DNA from: Desulfobacterales bacterium
Lineage (GTDB): Bacteria; Desulfobacterota; DSM-4660; Desulfatiglandales; Desulfatiglandaceae
DNA length: 8,684 bases
Direction of reading: 5' to 3'
NCBI GenBank assembly: GCA_027061865.1
Contig: JAMOVZ010000285.1
Span: 1-8,684 of the forward strand
Shown: one piece after another, positions 1-6,265 of the stretch
Layout: the number at the start of each line of letters is the position of its first letter
Numbering within the stretch: the first letter of the stretch is position 1
Notes under the pieces: generated by a model
What the model was told of the DNA's origin: nothing
Seen by the model: the letters and a program-made list of their open reading frames with translations, nothing else
The model's database searches: none
Translations under genes and position numbers: made by a program

Positions 1-299
1 ACACCCATGAGAATCAATATGTCCATATTGCCTCGGGAGAGTGTCTGCTCAACCCTTTCAAATTGATATGTGAGCGATTGAGTTGAGATCTCATCAAGGA
101 TCGGGGAGACTTGGATATTAGGCGTGAGAAAAGTGGAAAGCATTTCCAGGGATCGTAATGTGTGGCTGGGCCCGTCAAATACAAAGATGTGTACGTGGAA
201 ATTATGGCCGGCCGCCCTCACGGCCAAACCGATTGGTGAAAAATTGGTCATGGCCCCTGGTGCCAAGCTGGTATAAACTTGAATCAGTCCCTTTTTCAT
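1..299 (-). CDS. CobO/BtuR-like (corrinoid adenosyltransferase family) protein with degenerate nucleotide-binding motifs, C-terminus outside window
   Basis: An uninterrupted 99-codon reading frame starts at the ATG at 299 and runs off the left edge. The protein begins MKKGLIQVYT, followed at residues 24-32 by GLAVRAAGH, then a beta-strand-like stretch (HVHIFVF, 35-41) and MDILIL (92-97). This is the layout of CobO/BtuR ATP:corrinoid adenosyltransferases, which start KGL(I/V)QVYT, a GxGKGKTTAA P-loop, then GLALRAAGH. Here the P-loop is replaced by SLAPGAMTNFSPI (residues 11-23), which has no Walker lysine, and the usual LDE of Walker B reads LMG (97-99). Family members are about 170-200 aa, so roughly half is visible. 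There is no strong Shine-Dalgarno; the frame stays open upstream to a stop at 398-400, but the MKKGL start fits the family best. Family membership is a motif-based inference; loss of ATP binding is inferred. It could be a non-catalytic paralogue or a decaying gene, though no stop or frameshift is seen. Confidence 0.6.
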   Translation of the reverse strand, partial: MKKGLIQVYTSLAPGAMTNFSPIGLAVRAAGHNFHVHIFVFDGPSHTLRSLEMLSTFLTPNIQVSPILDEISTQSLTYQFERVEQTLSRGNMDILILMG

Positions 300-375
300 A
301 AGCCCAATAGGTGCATTCTTTTGTTGAGCCAGGCCCGCACAATGGGGAAATAGAGCGCTTTTTGGAATGCCCAAG

Positions 376-404
376 TCTATAGTGGAAAACGCTTTAGGTT
401 ACAA
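376..404 (-). promoter_or_regulatory. Candidate sigma70-type promoter for the CobO-like gene
   Basis: On the minus strand TTGTAA (404-399) is followed after 17 bases by TATAGA (381-376). Each hexamer matches 4 of 6 consensus bases. The predicted transcript would start near 369, about 70 bases ahead of the ATG at 299. The motif is weak and the region is AT-rich, so chance occurrence is quite possible. Confidence 0.3.
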
Positions 405-457
405 TAAAAAAGAAAATAAAGGATGAGCTGGCTGTGGCCCCTGGGCCTAAGTGATCC

Positions 458-486
458 TTGAGGGCCTCTAGTCATTATGTTACTAT
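458..486 (+). promoter_or_regulatory. Candidate sigma70-type promoter for the plus-strand liv operon
   Basis: TTGAGG (458-463) is followed after exactly 17 bases by TACTAT (481-486), with 4 of 6 matches in each hexamer including the conserved first TA and last T of the -10. A start near 493 would give a leader of about 110 bases before the livG ATG at 605. It is the best-spaced rightward candidate I found upstream of this operon, but it is weak. Confidence 0.35.
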
Positions 487-591
487 TTTATGTTAGCTAG
501 AGTGGGTAACCTTCAAGGGATAAAAAGGTTTTTTGTATTTTTCTGTTGACAGAACTGAGGATTTTGAAGTAAGAGGCGAGCGGCCCTCTGT

Positions 592-596
592 AGAGG
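592..596 (+). promoter_or_regulatory. Ribosome binding site that decides the livG start
   Basis: AGAGG at 592-596 lies 8 bases ahead of the ATG at 605, an ideal spacing. It is only 2 bases from the alternative ATG at 599, and no comparable site precedes the TTG at 533. The ATG at 644, which would give the most family-typical N-terminus, has its nearest purine run (GGAGAAAGGG, 614-623) 20 bases away. This favours 605. Confidence 0.55.
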
Positions 597-604
597 TGAT
601 GGAT

Positions 605-1405
605 ATGAATAAGCTGGAGAAAGGGAACAACCAGAATTCCATTATGCTTAAGGTGGACAAAGTGGCCAAGAGCTTTGGCGGGCTCAAGGCGGTGGACGAG
701 TGCTGTCTGGAGGTGCGTCAGGGGACTATCACAGGGCTCATTGGCCCGAACGGAGCTGGCAAGACTACGCTTTTTAATATAATCACGGGTCATTACAAAC
801 CTGATAAAGGGGAAATATACTTTGAAGGCGAACCCATTCACGGGCTAGCTCCCCATCAGATCTTCAGCAAAAAGATATACCGGACCTTCCAGATCACCAG
901 GGAATTTGCCCAAATGACGGTGCTTGAAAACCTTATGCTGGTGCCGGGGGGGCAAATTGGAGAAAAGATCTGGAATACCTGGTTGAGGCCATTCGCCGTT
1001 AAGGCCCAGGAAAAGGAGATCCGGGATAAGGCCTTAGAAGTATTGGAGTTTGTAGAGCTGATCCATCTCAAGGACGAATACGCAGGCTCGCTTTCAGGAG
1101 GTCAGAAAAAACTCCTGGAGCTTGCCCGCAGCATGATGGCAGATCCCAAGATCGTATTGTTGGATGAGCCTGGGGCAGGAATTAACCCCACCCTTATGCG
1201 GAAGTTGATGGACAACATCCAGACCCTGTGCCACGAAAAAGGGATCACCTTTTTGCTGATAGAGCATGACATGGACCTGGTGATGAATCTTTGCGAACCG
1301 ATCATTGTGATGAGTGAAGGAAAAAAGCTGGCCGAAGGCTGTGCTGATGAGATCAAGAGCGATCCGCGTGTGCTAGAGGCCTATTTGGGTGGGCAGTATA
1401 GATGA
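605..1405 (+). CDS. livG: Branched-chain amino acid type ABC transporter, ATP-binding protein LivG (operon 1)
   Basis: This is one of the two cytoplasmic ATPases that power a LivHMGF importer by ATP hydrolysis at the membrane. With the start at 605 the protein has 266 aa. Walker A GPNGAGKTT is at 47-55, the ABC signature LSGGQ at 163-167, Walker B IVLLDEP at 183-189 and the H-loop histidine in IEHDMDL at H221. The EHDM H-loop, the FGGLKAVD opening (24-31) and the C-terminal AYLGG are typical of LivG rather than LivF. The signature region reads LSGGQKKLLELAR, unlike the LAYGD form of the second LivG in this window. The first 13 residues extend beyond the usual family start, and the ATG at 644 is an alternative. 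The gene opens the operon and its stop overlaps the livF start by 4 bases (ATGA), implying translational coupling. The ligand is not determinable. Confidence 0.93.
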   Translation: MNKLEKGNNQNSIMLKVDKVAKSFGGLKAVDECCLEVRQGTITGLIGPNGAGKTTLFNIITGHYKPDKGEIYFEGEPIHGLAPHQIFSKKIYRTFQITREFAQMTVLENLMLVPGGQIGEKIWNTWLRPFAVKAQEKEIRDKALEVLEFVELIHLKDEYAGSLSGGQKKLLELARSMMADPKIVLLDEPGAGINPTLMRKLMDNIQTLCHEKGITFLLIEHDMDLVMNLCEPIIVMSEGKKLAEGCADEIKSDPRVLEAYLGGQYR

Positions 1406-2109
1406 TTATTCTGGAAGCTAAAAATGTCACGGCAGGTTACACTCCTGAGCTAAACATACTCAACAAGGTTAATCTAAAGGTCAAATCTGGCCAAATTGTC
1501 TCTATTATTGGCCCAAACGGCGCAGGGAAATCAACCCTGCTGAAGACCATTTTTGGAATCCTCAAACCCCGTGAGGGCACCATCACCTTCAAAGGGGATG
1601 ACATCACTGGCCTCAATCCCGATCGCATTGCGCGCAAAGGCATTAGCTATGTGCCCCAGGTAAATAATGTGTTTCCCTCACTCACTGTGGAGGAGAACTT
1701 GGAGATGGGGGCCTTTATCCGCAATGACGATTTTACTCCCCAGATGGAAGAGGTCTATGAATTATTCCCGGTGCTCAGGGAGAAAAGGGGGCAAAAAGCC
1801 GGCCAGCTCTCCGGTGGTCAGCGCCAGATGGTGGCCATGGGCAGGGCCTTGATGTTAAACCCTGAATTGCTTTTATTGGATGAGCCTTCTGCCGGCCTTG
1901 CACCCCTGATGGTGGAGATGATCTTTGAAAAGATTGTAGATATTAACAATACGGGTGTTTCCATCATCATTGTGGAACAAAATGCAAGAGAAGCCCTCAA
2001 GATGGCTGATCACGGCTATGTGCTGGCTATGGGGAAAAACGTGTTGGATGATTCAGGCAAGGCCTTACTGGCCAACGAGGAGGTAGGGCGACTGTATTTA
2101 GGGGGCTGA
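1402..2109 (+). CDS. livF: Branched-chain amino acid type ABC transporter, ATP-binding protein LivF (operon 1)
   Basis: This is the second ATPase subunit, pairing with LivG on the cytoplasmic face of the LivHM permease. The protein has 235 aa, the normal LivF length. Walker A GPNGAGKST is at 37-45, the signature LSGGQRQM at 136-143 and Walker B LLLLDEP at 156-162, followed by SAGLAP. At the H-loop the protein has EQN (192-194) rather than EHD, a hallmark of LivF subunits. The C-terminus RLYLGG also fits. It starts inside the livG stop (ATGA overlap), and livH follows after 7 bases, so the genes are almost certainly one transcript. No recognisable Shine-Dalgarno of strength precedes it, consistent with coupling to livG translation. 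Confidence 0.95.
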   Translation: MIILEAKNVTAGYTPELNILNKVNLKVKSGQIVSIIGPNGAGKSTLLKTIFGILKPREGTITFKGDDITGLNPDRIARKGISYVPQVNNVFPSLTVEENLEMGAFIRNDDFTPQMEEVYELFPVLREKRGQKAGQLSGGQRQMVAMGRALMLNPELLLLDEPSAGLAPLMVEMIFEKIVDINNTGVSIIIVEQNAREALKMADHGYVLAMGKNVLDDSGKALLANEEVGRLYLGG

Positions 2110-2116
2110 ACTAAGA

Positions 2117-3031
2117 ATGCTTGAGCTGATTGTTTACGGAGTGGTATTTGGAAGCATTATCTCACTTGGCGCCATAGGGCTTACACTGGTGTTTGGAATA
2201 ATACGCTTTGCCAACTTCGCCCACGGAGACCTTATGACTGCTGGCGCCTATGTGGCGCTTTTTTTGGTTACAGGATTGCTTGGATGGCTGGGGGTCCCTG
2301 ATACAAATTTTGGGCCCCTTTCTTTTGGTTGGCGGATGTTGATTGCATTTCCCGTTTCCATGGCAGCGGTCGGGGGGCTGGCCATAGCCATGGACCGGAT
2401 CCTGTTTAGCAAGCTAAGGGCCAAAAAGAGCAGTGCGGTGATTCTTGCCATGTCGTCACTGGGTGCGGCCTTTATTGTTCGTATGATAATCCTGATCCTG
2501 TGGGGCGCCGACTCGCTTTTCTACCGTCCTGGAATGCTCCGCCATGCTGTAGAGCTGCCCCTGGGGATCAAGATTCGGCCGGACCAGATCCTTATACTGG
2601 CTATCGTTGTCTTGTTAGTCGGAACCCTTCATTTTTTCCTCCAAAAGACCAAAATGGGCAAGGCCATGAGAGCTACCGCAGACAACATGGAGCTTGCCCT
2701 GGTATCCGGGATCAACACTGAGAAGATAATAACGCTTACCTGGCTGATAGGCGGAGCTCTCGGCGCTGCAGGAGGGATACTTTACGGGATCGATGTGCAG
2801 CTTCATCCTTACATGGGGTGGAATTTCCTGATTCCCCTCTTTGCCGCAACCATCTTGGGAACAATAGGCAATGTCTACGGGGCCCTCTGGGGAGGGCTGA
2901 TAATAGGTGTGGCCCAACAGGTCTCAACGGCTTTTTTATTACCCACTTACAAACCTGCGGTGGCCTTTATGCTCATGATTGTGATTCTCTTGATTAAGCC
3001 TAAAGGACTTTTTGGAGGAAGCTCTGACTGA
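2117..3031 (+). CDS. livH: Branched-chain amino acid type ABC transporter, permease LivH (operon 1)
   Basis: This is an integral inner-membrane permease subunit that forms the translocation channel with LivM. It has 304 aa, close to the usual 290-300. Hydrophobic segments run through most of the protein. The hallmark FANFAHGD lies at 31-38 after the first membrane span, and the cytoplasmic coupling segment MRATADNMELALVSGIN at 184-200 is the LivH equivalent of the EAA loop that docks on the ATPases. The end IKPKGLFG is typical of LivH. Between about residues 55 and 75 there is a loop richer in polar and proline residues (VPDTNFGP), longer than in many homologues. The start ATG lies 7 bases after livF, with only a G-rich run upstream. 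livM begins in its stop codon. Confidence 0.95.
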   Translation: MLELIVYGVVFGSIISLGAIGLTLVFGIIRFANFAHGDLMTAGAYVALFLVTGLLGWLGVPDTNFGPLSFGWRMLIAFPVSMAAVGGLAIAMDRILFSKLRAKKSSAVILAMSSLGAAFIVRMIILILWGADSLFYRPGMLRHAVELPLGIKIRPDQILILAIVVLLVGTLHFFLQKTKMGKAMRATADNMELALVSGINTEKIITLTWLIGGALGAAGGILYGIDVQLHPYMGWNFLIPLFAATILGTIGNVYGALWGGLIIGVAQQVSTAFLLPTYKPAVAFMLMIVILLIKPKGLFGGSSD

Positions 3032-4002
3032 TGGAAGAACTCGCAAGGATTAGCGCTTATCTGGTCTCTCTTGCCATAATGGCAGGTATTTACAGTGTTT
3101 TTTGCCTTGGCCTTAATATTCAATGGGGTTATACCGGGCTCTTTAATATTGGTATTGCTGGCTTTTTTTGTATTGGCGCATATACCTCGGCCCTTATTAC
3201 CACCCCGAAGCCCACTGGGGTGTATGCCAGATACGTCCATCAATTATTCGGACTGGACATGCCCTTTATAGTTGGATTGATCGGGGCTGCCATAGTTTGC
3301 GGGATTGTTGCTTATCTTATTGGAATCCCTACACTTCGCCTAAGGGAAGACTATCTTGCAATAGCCACTTTGGGGATTGCTGAGACCATAAGGCTCATTT
3401 TCAACAACGAGCAGTGGCTGGCTAACGGCCCCCGCGGTCTCATGGGCTTACCTCAGCCCCTGTCTTGGCTCGTAGATCCAAAGCATTATAATTATGTTTA
3501 CTTGGCGATAGTTCTAACGGTGGTGCTAATTATATATTTACTGATTGAGCGGGCCATACGTTCGCCTTGGGGAAGGGTGTTGAGGGCCATACGGGAGGAT
3601 GAGATATCTGCTGCCATGAGTGGAAAGGATATATTCAAGTTTAAGATGCAGGCCCTTGTATTGGGATCTATGATTATGGGAATTGGGGGAGCCCTTTATG
3701 CTCATTATACGCGGGCCATATCGCCCAGCGTTTTCACCCCCCTTTATGGCACGTTTATCATCTGGGTGATGCTTATGGCAGGTGGAAGCGGCAATAATAA
3801 AGGGGCAATCCTGGGTGCTTTCGTTGTATGGGGCATCTGGATAGGAACAAAGTTTATGACAGATATGCTTCCTTATACACTTAAGGCCCGCGCTCCATAT
3901 ATTCGTTTCTTGTTTATCGGTATCCTGTTGGAAATCATCCTTATTTACAGGCCTCAAGGTCTTCTGGGGGAAGAAAAGAGGGTCTCGAAATTAGTTGAGT
4001 GA
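3031..4002 (+). CDS. livM: Branched-chain amino acid type ABC transporter, permease LivM (operon 1)
   Basis: This is the second membrane permease subunit, partner of LivH. It has 323 aa, within the family range. The LivM signature LNIQWGYTGLFNIGIAGF is at 28-45, where most homologues have a NLxxGYxGxxSxGHAxF pattern; here the histidine position is isoleucine. The coupling loop VLRAIREDEISAAMSG begins at 183, and the protein ends with YRPQGLLGEE. A periplasm-side loop at roughly 53-72 (TTPKPTGVYARYVHQLFGLD) is a family-typical insertion. The start codon shares one base with the livH stop (TGATG), and GGAGGA sits at 3014-3019. It is the last gene of the operon, followed by a hairpin terminator; no binding-protein gene is attached. 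Confidence 0.95.
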   Translation: MEELARISAYLVSLAIMAGIYSVFCLGLNIQWGYTGLFNIGIAGFFCIGAYTSALITTPKPTGVYARYVHQLFGLDMPFIVGLIGAAIVCGIVAYLIGIPTLRLREDYLAIATLGIAETIRLIFNNEQWLANGPRGLMGLPQPLSWLVDPKHYNYVYLAIVLTVVLIIYLLIERAIRSPWGRVLRAIREDEISAAMSGKDIFKFKMQALVLGSMIMGIGGALYAHYTRAISPSVFTPLYGTFIIWVMLMAGGSGNNKGAILGAFVVWGIWIGTKFMTDMLPYTLKARAPYIRFLFIGILLEIILIYRPQGLLGEEKRVSKLVE

Positions 4003-4039
4003 GGCCACACTTCTCGAGTGGCAAAACAGATGGGTTTAT

Positions 4040-4077
4040 AAAAACAGGGGGCCGTAAGTTCGTGGCCCCCTGTTTTT
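4040..4077. terminator. Bidirectional intrinsic terminator between the two convergent liv operons
   Basis: AAAAACAGGGGGCC (4040-4053) and GGCCCCCTGTTTTT (4064-4077) form a perfect 14-bp stem with a 10-base loop. The GC-rich core is flanked by T runs on both strands, so it can stop transcription from livM (stop at 4002, 37 bases upstream) and from livK on the minus strand (stop at 4125, 47 bases upstream). Confidence 0.9.
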
Positions 4078-4124
4078 ATTTCTTTCTTGCCCCCTTCTCA
4101 AGGAAGGATTAAAGCGGAATATAG

Positions 4125-5345
4125 TTATCTTTTAATTTCATACTCTATACGAACGGTAACGATCTTGCCGTTTTTATACTTCCAAATCTCAATAGGGGTC
4201 ACCACATCTCCGTTCTTGTCAAAGTCCACTGATCCGGCCGCCCCTTCATAGTTTATGTCTTTTCCTTGCTTCAGCAACTCGAATGCCTTCTTGAACTGCC
4301 CGGGCATAATTACCTCACCTGGAGGATTAGCCACGTAGCGGAGCTGGTCGCGAATGTTGGTTGAAGTCAAGGGCAGGCCTTTCACCTTGGCAGCATAGGC
4401 AGCCAGGCCTATGACTGCTGTGCCGTCATAGGCGTTGGTGATGAAGGGAAGGGGAGGAAGCTTTCCAAATTCGGCCTTGTAGTCGGCGTTGAAGATTACG
4501 TAAGGCTCTCCGCCGGCTGAACCAGGGGCGGTACCCATTTGCCCTTCCAGATACTTGGCGCCCACGGCCTTAACTATATCCACGGACTTGGTCCCGTCGC
4601 AGAAGAAGAAGCGCCTGAACTTGAAGAACTCTATGGCCTCTTTCAGATAAATCTTTGCATGCTCAGGATAGCTGAAAGCGCAAAGGCGGTCAGGCTTTCC
4701 TGCCAAGGCCTTTTTTAGCTCAGCATTATAGGACTCGGCCGCTTTCTCATCATGAGGGACCATGGCCAGCACCTTGCCACCCAGTTTCTCAAAGGAGCGC
4801 TTGAATTCTTCCGCCAGTCCCTGTCCATAAGGATTGTTCACATAAAGCACAGAGGCTGTCTTGTTATAGCTTGCTACCACGCGGCCAGCCACTACTCCTT
4901 GGAGGGCGTCGGAGGGGCAGGTCCTGAAAAGAAAGTCCTTCCCCTGATCTGCTGGCAAGACAGTGATCAAAGGTGAGGTTGAGGCGGGAGAAATCATGAT
5001 CACCTTGTTGGGAATAGTGACCGATTCTGCAACTGGCACCGTAACCCCGCTTGCCAGCGCCCCGATAATGGCCACCACCCTGTCGATTTCTACCAGCTTC
5101 TTAGCGGCATTGGTAGCAGGGATAGCTGAAGTTTCACTGTCTTCGTGAACAAGTGCTATCTCAAAGCCAGCGGCAGCCATCTGTTTTGCCGCCAAGATAA
5201 CACCGTTTTGAATGTTAGGCCCGAACTCCTTCAAAGGACCAGTATGGGCCAGCAAGGTTCCAATCTTGATTTCTGCCGCACCTGCTCCACAAACCAATCC
5301 AAAAGTAAAGACTAACGCGCACATTACAACAATAAACTTTTTCAT
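4125..5345 (-). CDS. livK: Extracytoplasmic substrate-binding protein of a branched-chain amino acid type ABC transporter (LivK-like, Peripla_BP_6 family)
   Basis: This is the receptor that captures ligand outside the cytoplasmic membrane and presents it to a LivHM channel. It has 406 aa, slightly long for LivK (about 370) but normal for this broader family. Residues 1-24 are a Sec signal peptide: MKK, a hydrophobic core, then AGAA with cleavage predicted around 23-24. A cysteine at 19 is preceded by V, so it is a poor lipobox. The mature start EIKIGTLLAHTGPL, then GALASGVTVPVAES, ISPASTSPL, FRTCPSDALQG and NAYDGTAVIGLA are the conserved lobes and hinge of this fold; GSVDFDKNGDV near the C-terminus is also typical. 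AAGGAGG lies just ahead of the ATG. It sits last in the operon, 224 bases beyond livF, behind its own candidate promoter. The ligand is unknown: branched-chain amino acids, amides or aromatic acids are all possible. Confidence 0.95.
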   Translation of the reverse strand: MKKFIVVMCALVFTFGLVCGAGAAEIKIGTLLAHTGPLKEFGPNIQNGVILAAKQMAAAGFEIALVHEDSETSAIPATNAAKKLVEIDRVVAIIGALASGVTVPVAESVTIPNKVIMISPASTSPLITVLPADQGKDFLFRTCPSDALQGVVAGRVVASYNKTASVLYVNNPYGQGLAEEFKRSFEKLGGKVLAMVPHDEKAAESYNAELKKALAGKPDRLCAFSYPEHAKIYLKEAIEFFKFRRFFFCDGTKSVDIVKAVGAKYLEGQMGTAPGSAGGEPYVIFNADYKAEFGKLPPLPFITNAYDGTAVIGLAAYAAKVKGLPLTSTNIRDQLRYVANPPGEVIMPGQFKKAFELLKQGKDINYEGAAGSVDFDKNGDVVTPIEIWKYKNGKIVTVRIEYEIKR

Positions 5346-5494
5346 GGGAACCTCCTTATACTTGGTGTTAATGAAATACCGGTAAAACCTTAGCCATTAA
5401 TCTAGTATTCGCCTCTCTCACCCCCTTTTGCAAAGAACAAGGTTAAGCCGTCTAGACCCTACTCGCACCTGACCAACCTATCGCTATATTTGAA
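5346..5494 (-). other. Long untranslated leader of livK
   Basis: If transcription starts at the promoter at 5501-5529, the livK message begins near 5494 and has about 149 untranslated bases. I see no small open frame with a good ribosome binding site and no recognisable riboswitch. Short self-complementary stretches are present: TTAATG with CATTAA bracketing a TACCGGTA palindrome (about 5370-5400), and GTCTAGAC (5450-5457). These are too short to assign a function. Confidence 0.4.
5349..5357 (-). promoter_or_regulatory. Strong ribosome binding site of livK
   Basis: On the minus strand AAGGAGGTT lies immediately ahead of the livK ATG (5345). It is the closest to the full anti-Shine-Dalgarno complement in the window and far stronger than the sites of the translocator genes, which fits a binding protein made in excess of its permease. 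Confidence 0.85.
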
Positions 5495-5507
5495 AAGGAA
5501 AATATAG
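5484..5507. repeat. Perfect inverted repeat overlapping the livK promoter -10, possible operator
   Basis: CTATATTT (5484-5491) and AAATATAG (5500-5507) are exact inverted copies separated by 8 bases. On the minus strand the outer arm contains the -10 hexamer (5506-5501), and the other arm covers the predicted start point. A regulator bound here would block RNA polymerase; alternatively the repeat is a hairpin at the 5' end of the transcript. The low base complexity means chance cannot be excluded. Confidence 0.45.
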
Positions 5508-5529
5508 GGTAATTCCCGGATGAAGTCAA
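5501..5529 (-). promoter_or_regulatory. Sigma70-type promoter driving livK
   Basis: On the minus strand TTGACT (5529-5524) is followed after exactly 17 bases by TATATT (5506-5501). Each hexamer matches 5 of 6 consensus bases, the best promoter in the window. It lies in the livF-livK gap, about 40 bases after the livF stop, and would let the receptor gene be transcribed independently of the translocator genes ahead of it. Confidence 0.7.
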
Positions 5530-5569
5530 AATAAAAGAGGAACGCAGTCTGGTGTTATGTGAACATCTG

Positions 5570-6265
5570 TTACACTGTGAGGTATCTGCTCTGTATTTCT
5601 CGGTTTGACCTGAGCTCAGAGGAGGATCCCCTGTATGTGATTCTCCCTTTATCTATTATGTAGCCCCTGTCAGAGACCTCCAAGGCAAAATAAGCGTTTT
5701 GCTCTGCGAGCAGGATAGTTACATCCTTTTTAATTCCAGTGATAAGCTCCCCAAGCCTTTCAACGATCACAGGGGCCAGCCCCTCGCTCGGCTCATCAAG
5801 CAGGAGCAATTCCGGGTTTGTCACAAGGGCCCTGGCGATTGCCAGGATCTGCTGCTCTCCGCCACTCAATTGGCCGCCCTTTCGATCCTTAAGATTTGAA
5901 AGGAGAGGAATCTCATCAAAAACACGCTCAATGGTCCATATTTGTCTTTCTGGCCGTTCTTTAAAGGCCACCTCGAGGTTTTCGCGGACCGTGAGATCAT
6001 GAAATATTCTTCTGTCTTCCGGAACGAATCCAATCCCCGCATTCACGATTTTGAAGGGAGGCCAAGATGTTATATCAATTTGTTTGAAAATCACTTTACC
6101 TCGTTTGGGGTGAAGATAGCCCATAATGCTCCGAAATGTAGTGGTCTTTCCAGCCCCGTTTCTGCCAAGGAGGCACACCACTTCATCGTTTTGAACCTGA
6201 ATGCTCAGCCCTTGGAGGATGTAGCTGTCACGGATATAGACATGAATGTCCTCAACATTAAGCAT
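5570..6265 (-). CDS. livF: Branched-chain amino acid type ABC transporter, ATP-binding protein LivF (operon 2)
   Basis: This is the LivF ATPase of the second translocator, 231 aa. Walker A is GRNGAGKTT at 34-42, with R where the operon 1 proteins have P; this is the common LivF form. The signature LSGGEQQ is at 133-139, Walker B LLLLDEP at 153-159 followed by SEGLAP, and the H-loop position reads AEQN (187-190), as usual in LivF. GFVPEDRRIFHDLTVRENL (79-97) is the typical Q-loop region with E in place of Q, again normal for LivF. The GGAGG at 6271-6275 sits 5 bases ahead of the ATG at 6265. It overlaps the end of livG by 8 bases. A 224-base gap follows before livK, the only large gap within this operon. 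Confidence 0.95.
   Translation of the reverse strand: MLNVEDIHVYIRDSYILQGLSIQVQNDEVVCLLGRNGAGKTTTFRSIMGYLHPKRGKVIFKQIDITSWPPFKIVNAGIGFVPEDRRIFHDLTVRENLEVAFKERPERQIWTIERVFDEIPLLSNLKDRKGGQLSGGEQQILAIARALVTNPELLLLDEPSEGLAPVIVERLGELITGIKKDVTILLAEQNAYFALEVSDRGYIIDKGRITYRGSSSELRSNREIQSRYLTV

Larger units (their letters stand above)
300..604. other. Divergent intergenic region between the CobO-like gene and the plus-strand liv operon
   Basis: About 305 bases separate two divergent starts. I see no convincing gene here. The left part holds an AT-rich run (399-420) and a weak leftward promoter candidate; the middle holds a weak rightward promoter candidate at 458-486. A frame in phase with livG is open from a TTG at 533, but it lacks a good ribosome binding site and extends the protein beyond the family N-terminus. 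GGGCCT occurs twice (443-448 and 463-468), without a clear larger repeat or terminator. Confidence 0.6.

Noticed and set aside
546..574. Perfect TTGACA hexamer at 546-551 upstream of livG
   Set aside because: No acceptable -10 lies 16-18 bases downstream (GTAAGA or similar), and a start there would leave almost no leader. It is also inside the open livG extension frame.
497..841. 114-codon open frame on the minus strand covering the livG start
   Set aside because: It lies antisense to the livG Walker A region and has no recognisable motif; the frame is likely a by-product of livG codon use.
3538..3957. 139-codon open frame on the minus strand
   Set aside because: Shadow of livM of operon 1; the translation shows no family motif and no ribosome binding site stands out.
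4004..4022. GCCAC/GTGGC inverted repeat just after livM
   Set aside because: Only a 5-bp stem with a 9-base loop and no T run. The strong hairpin at 4040-4077 explains termination.
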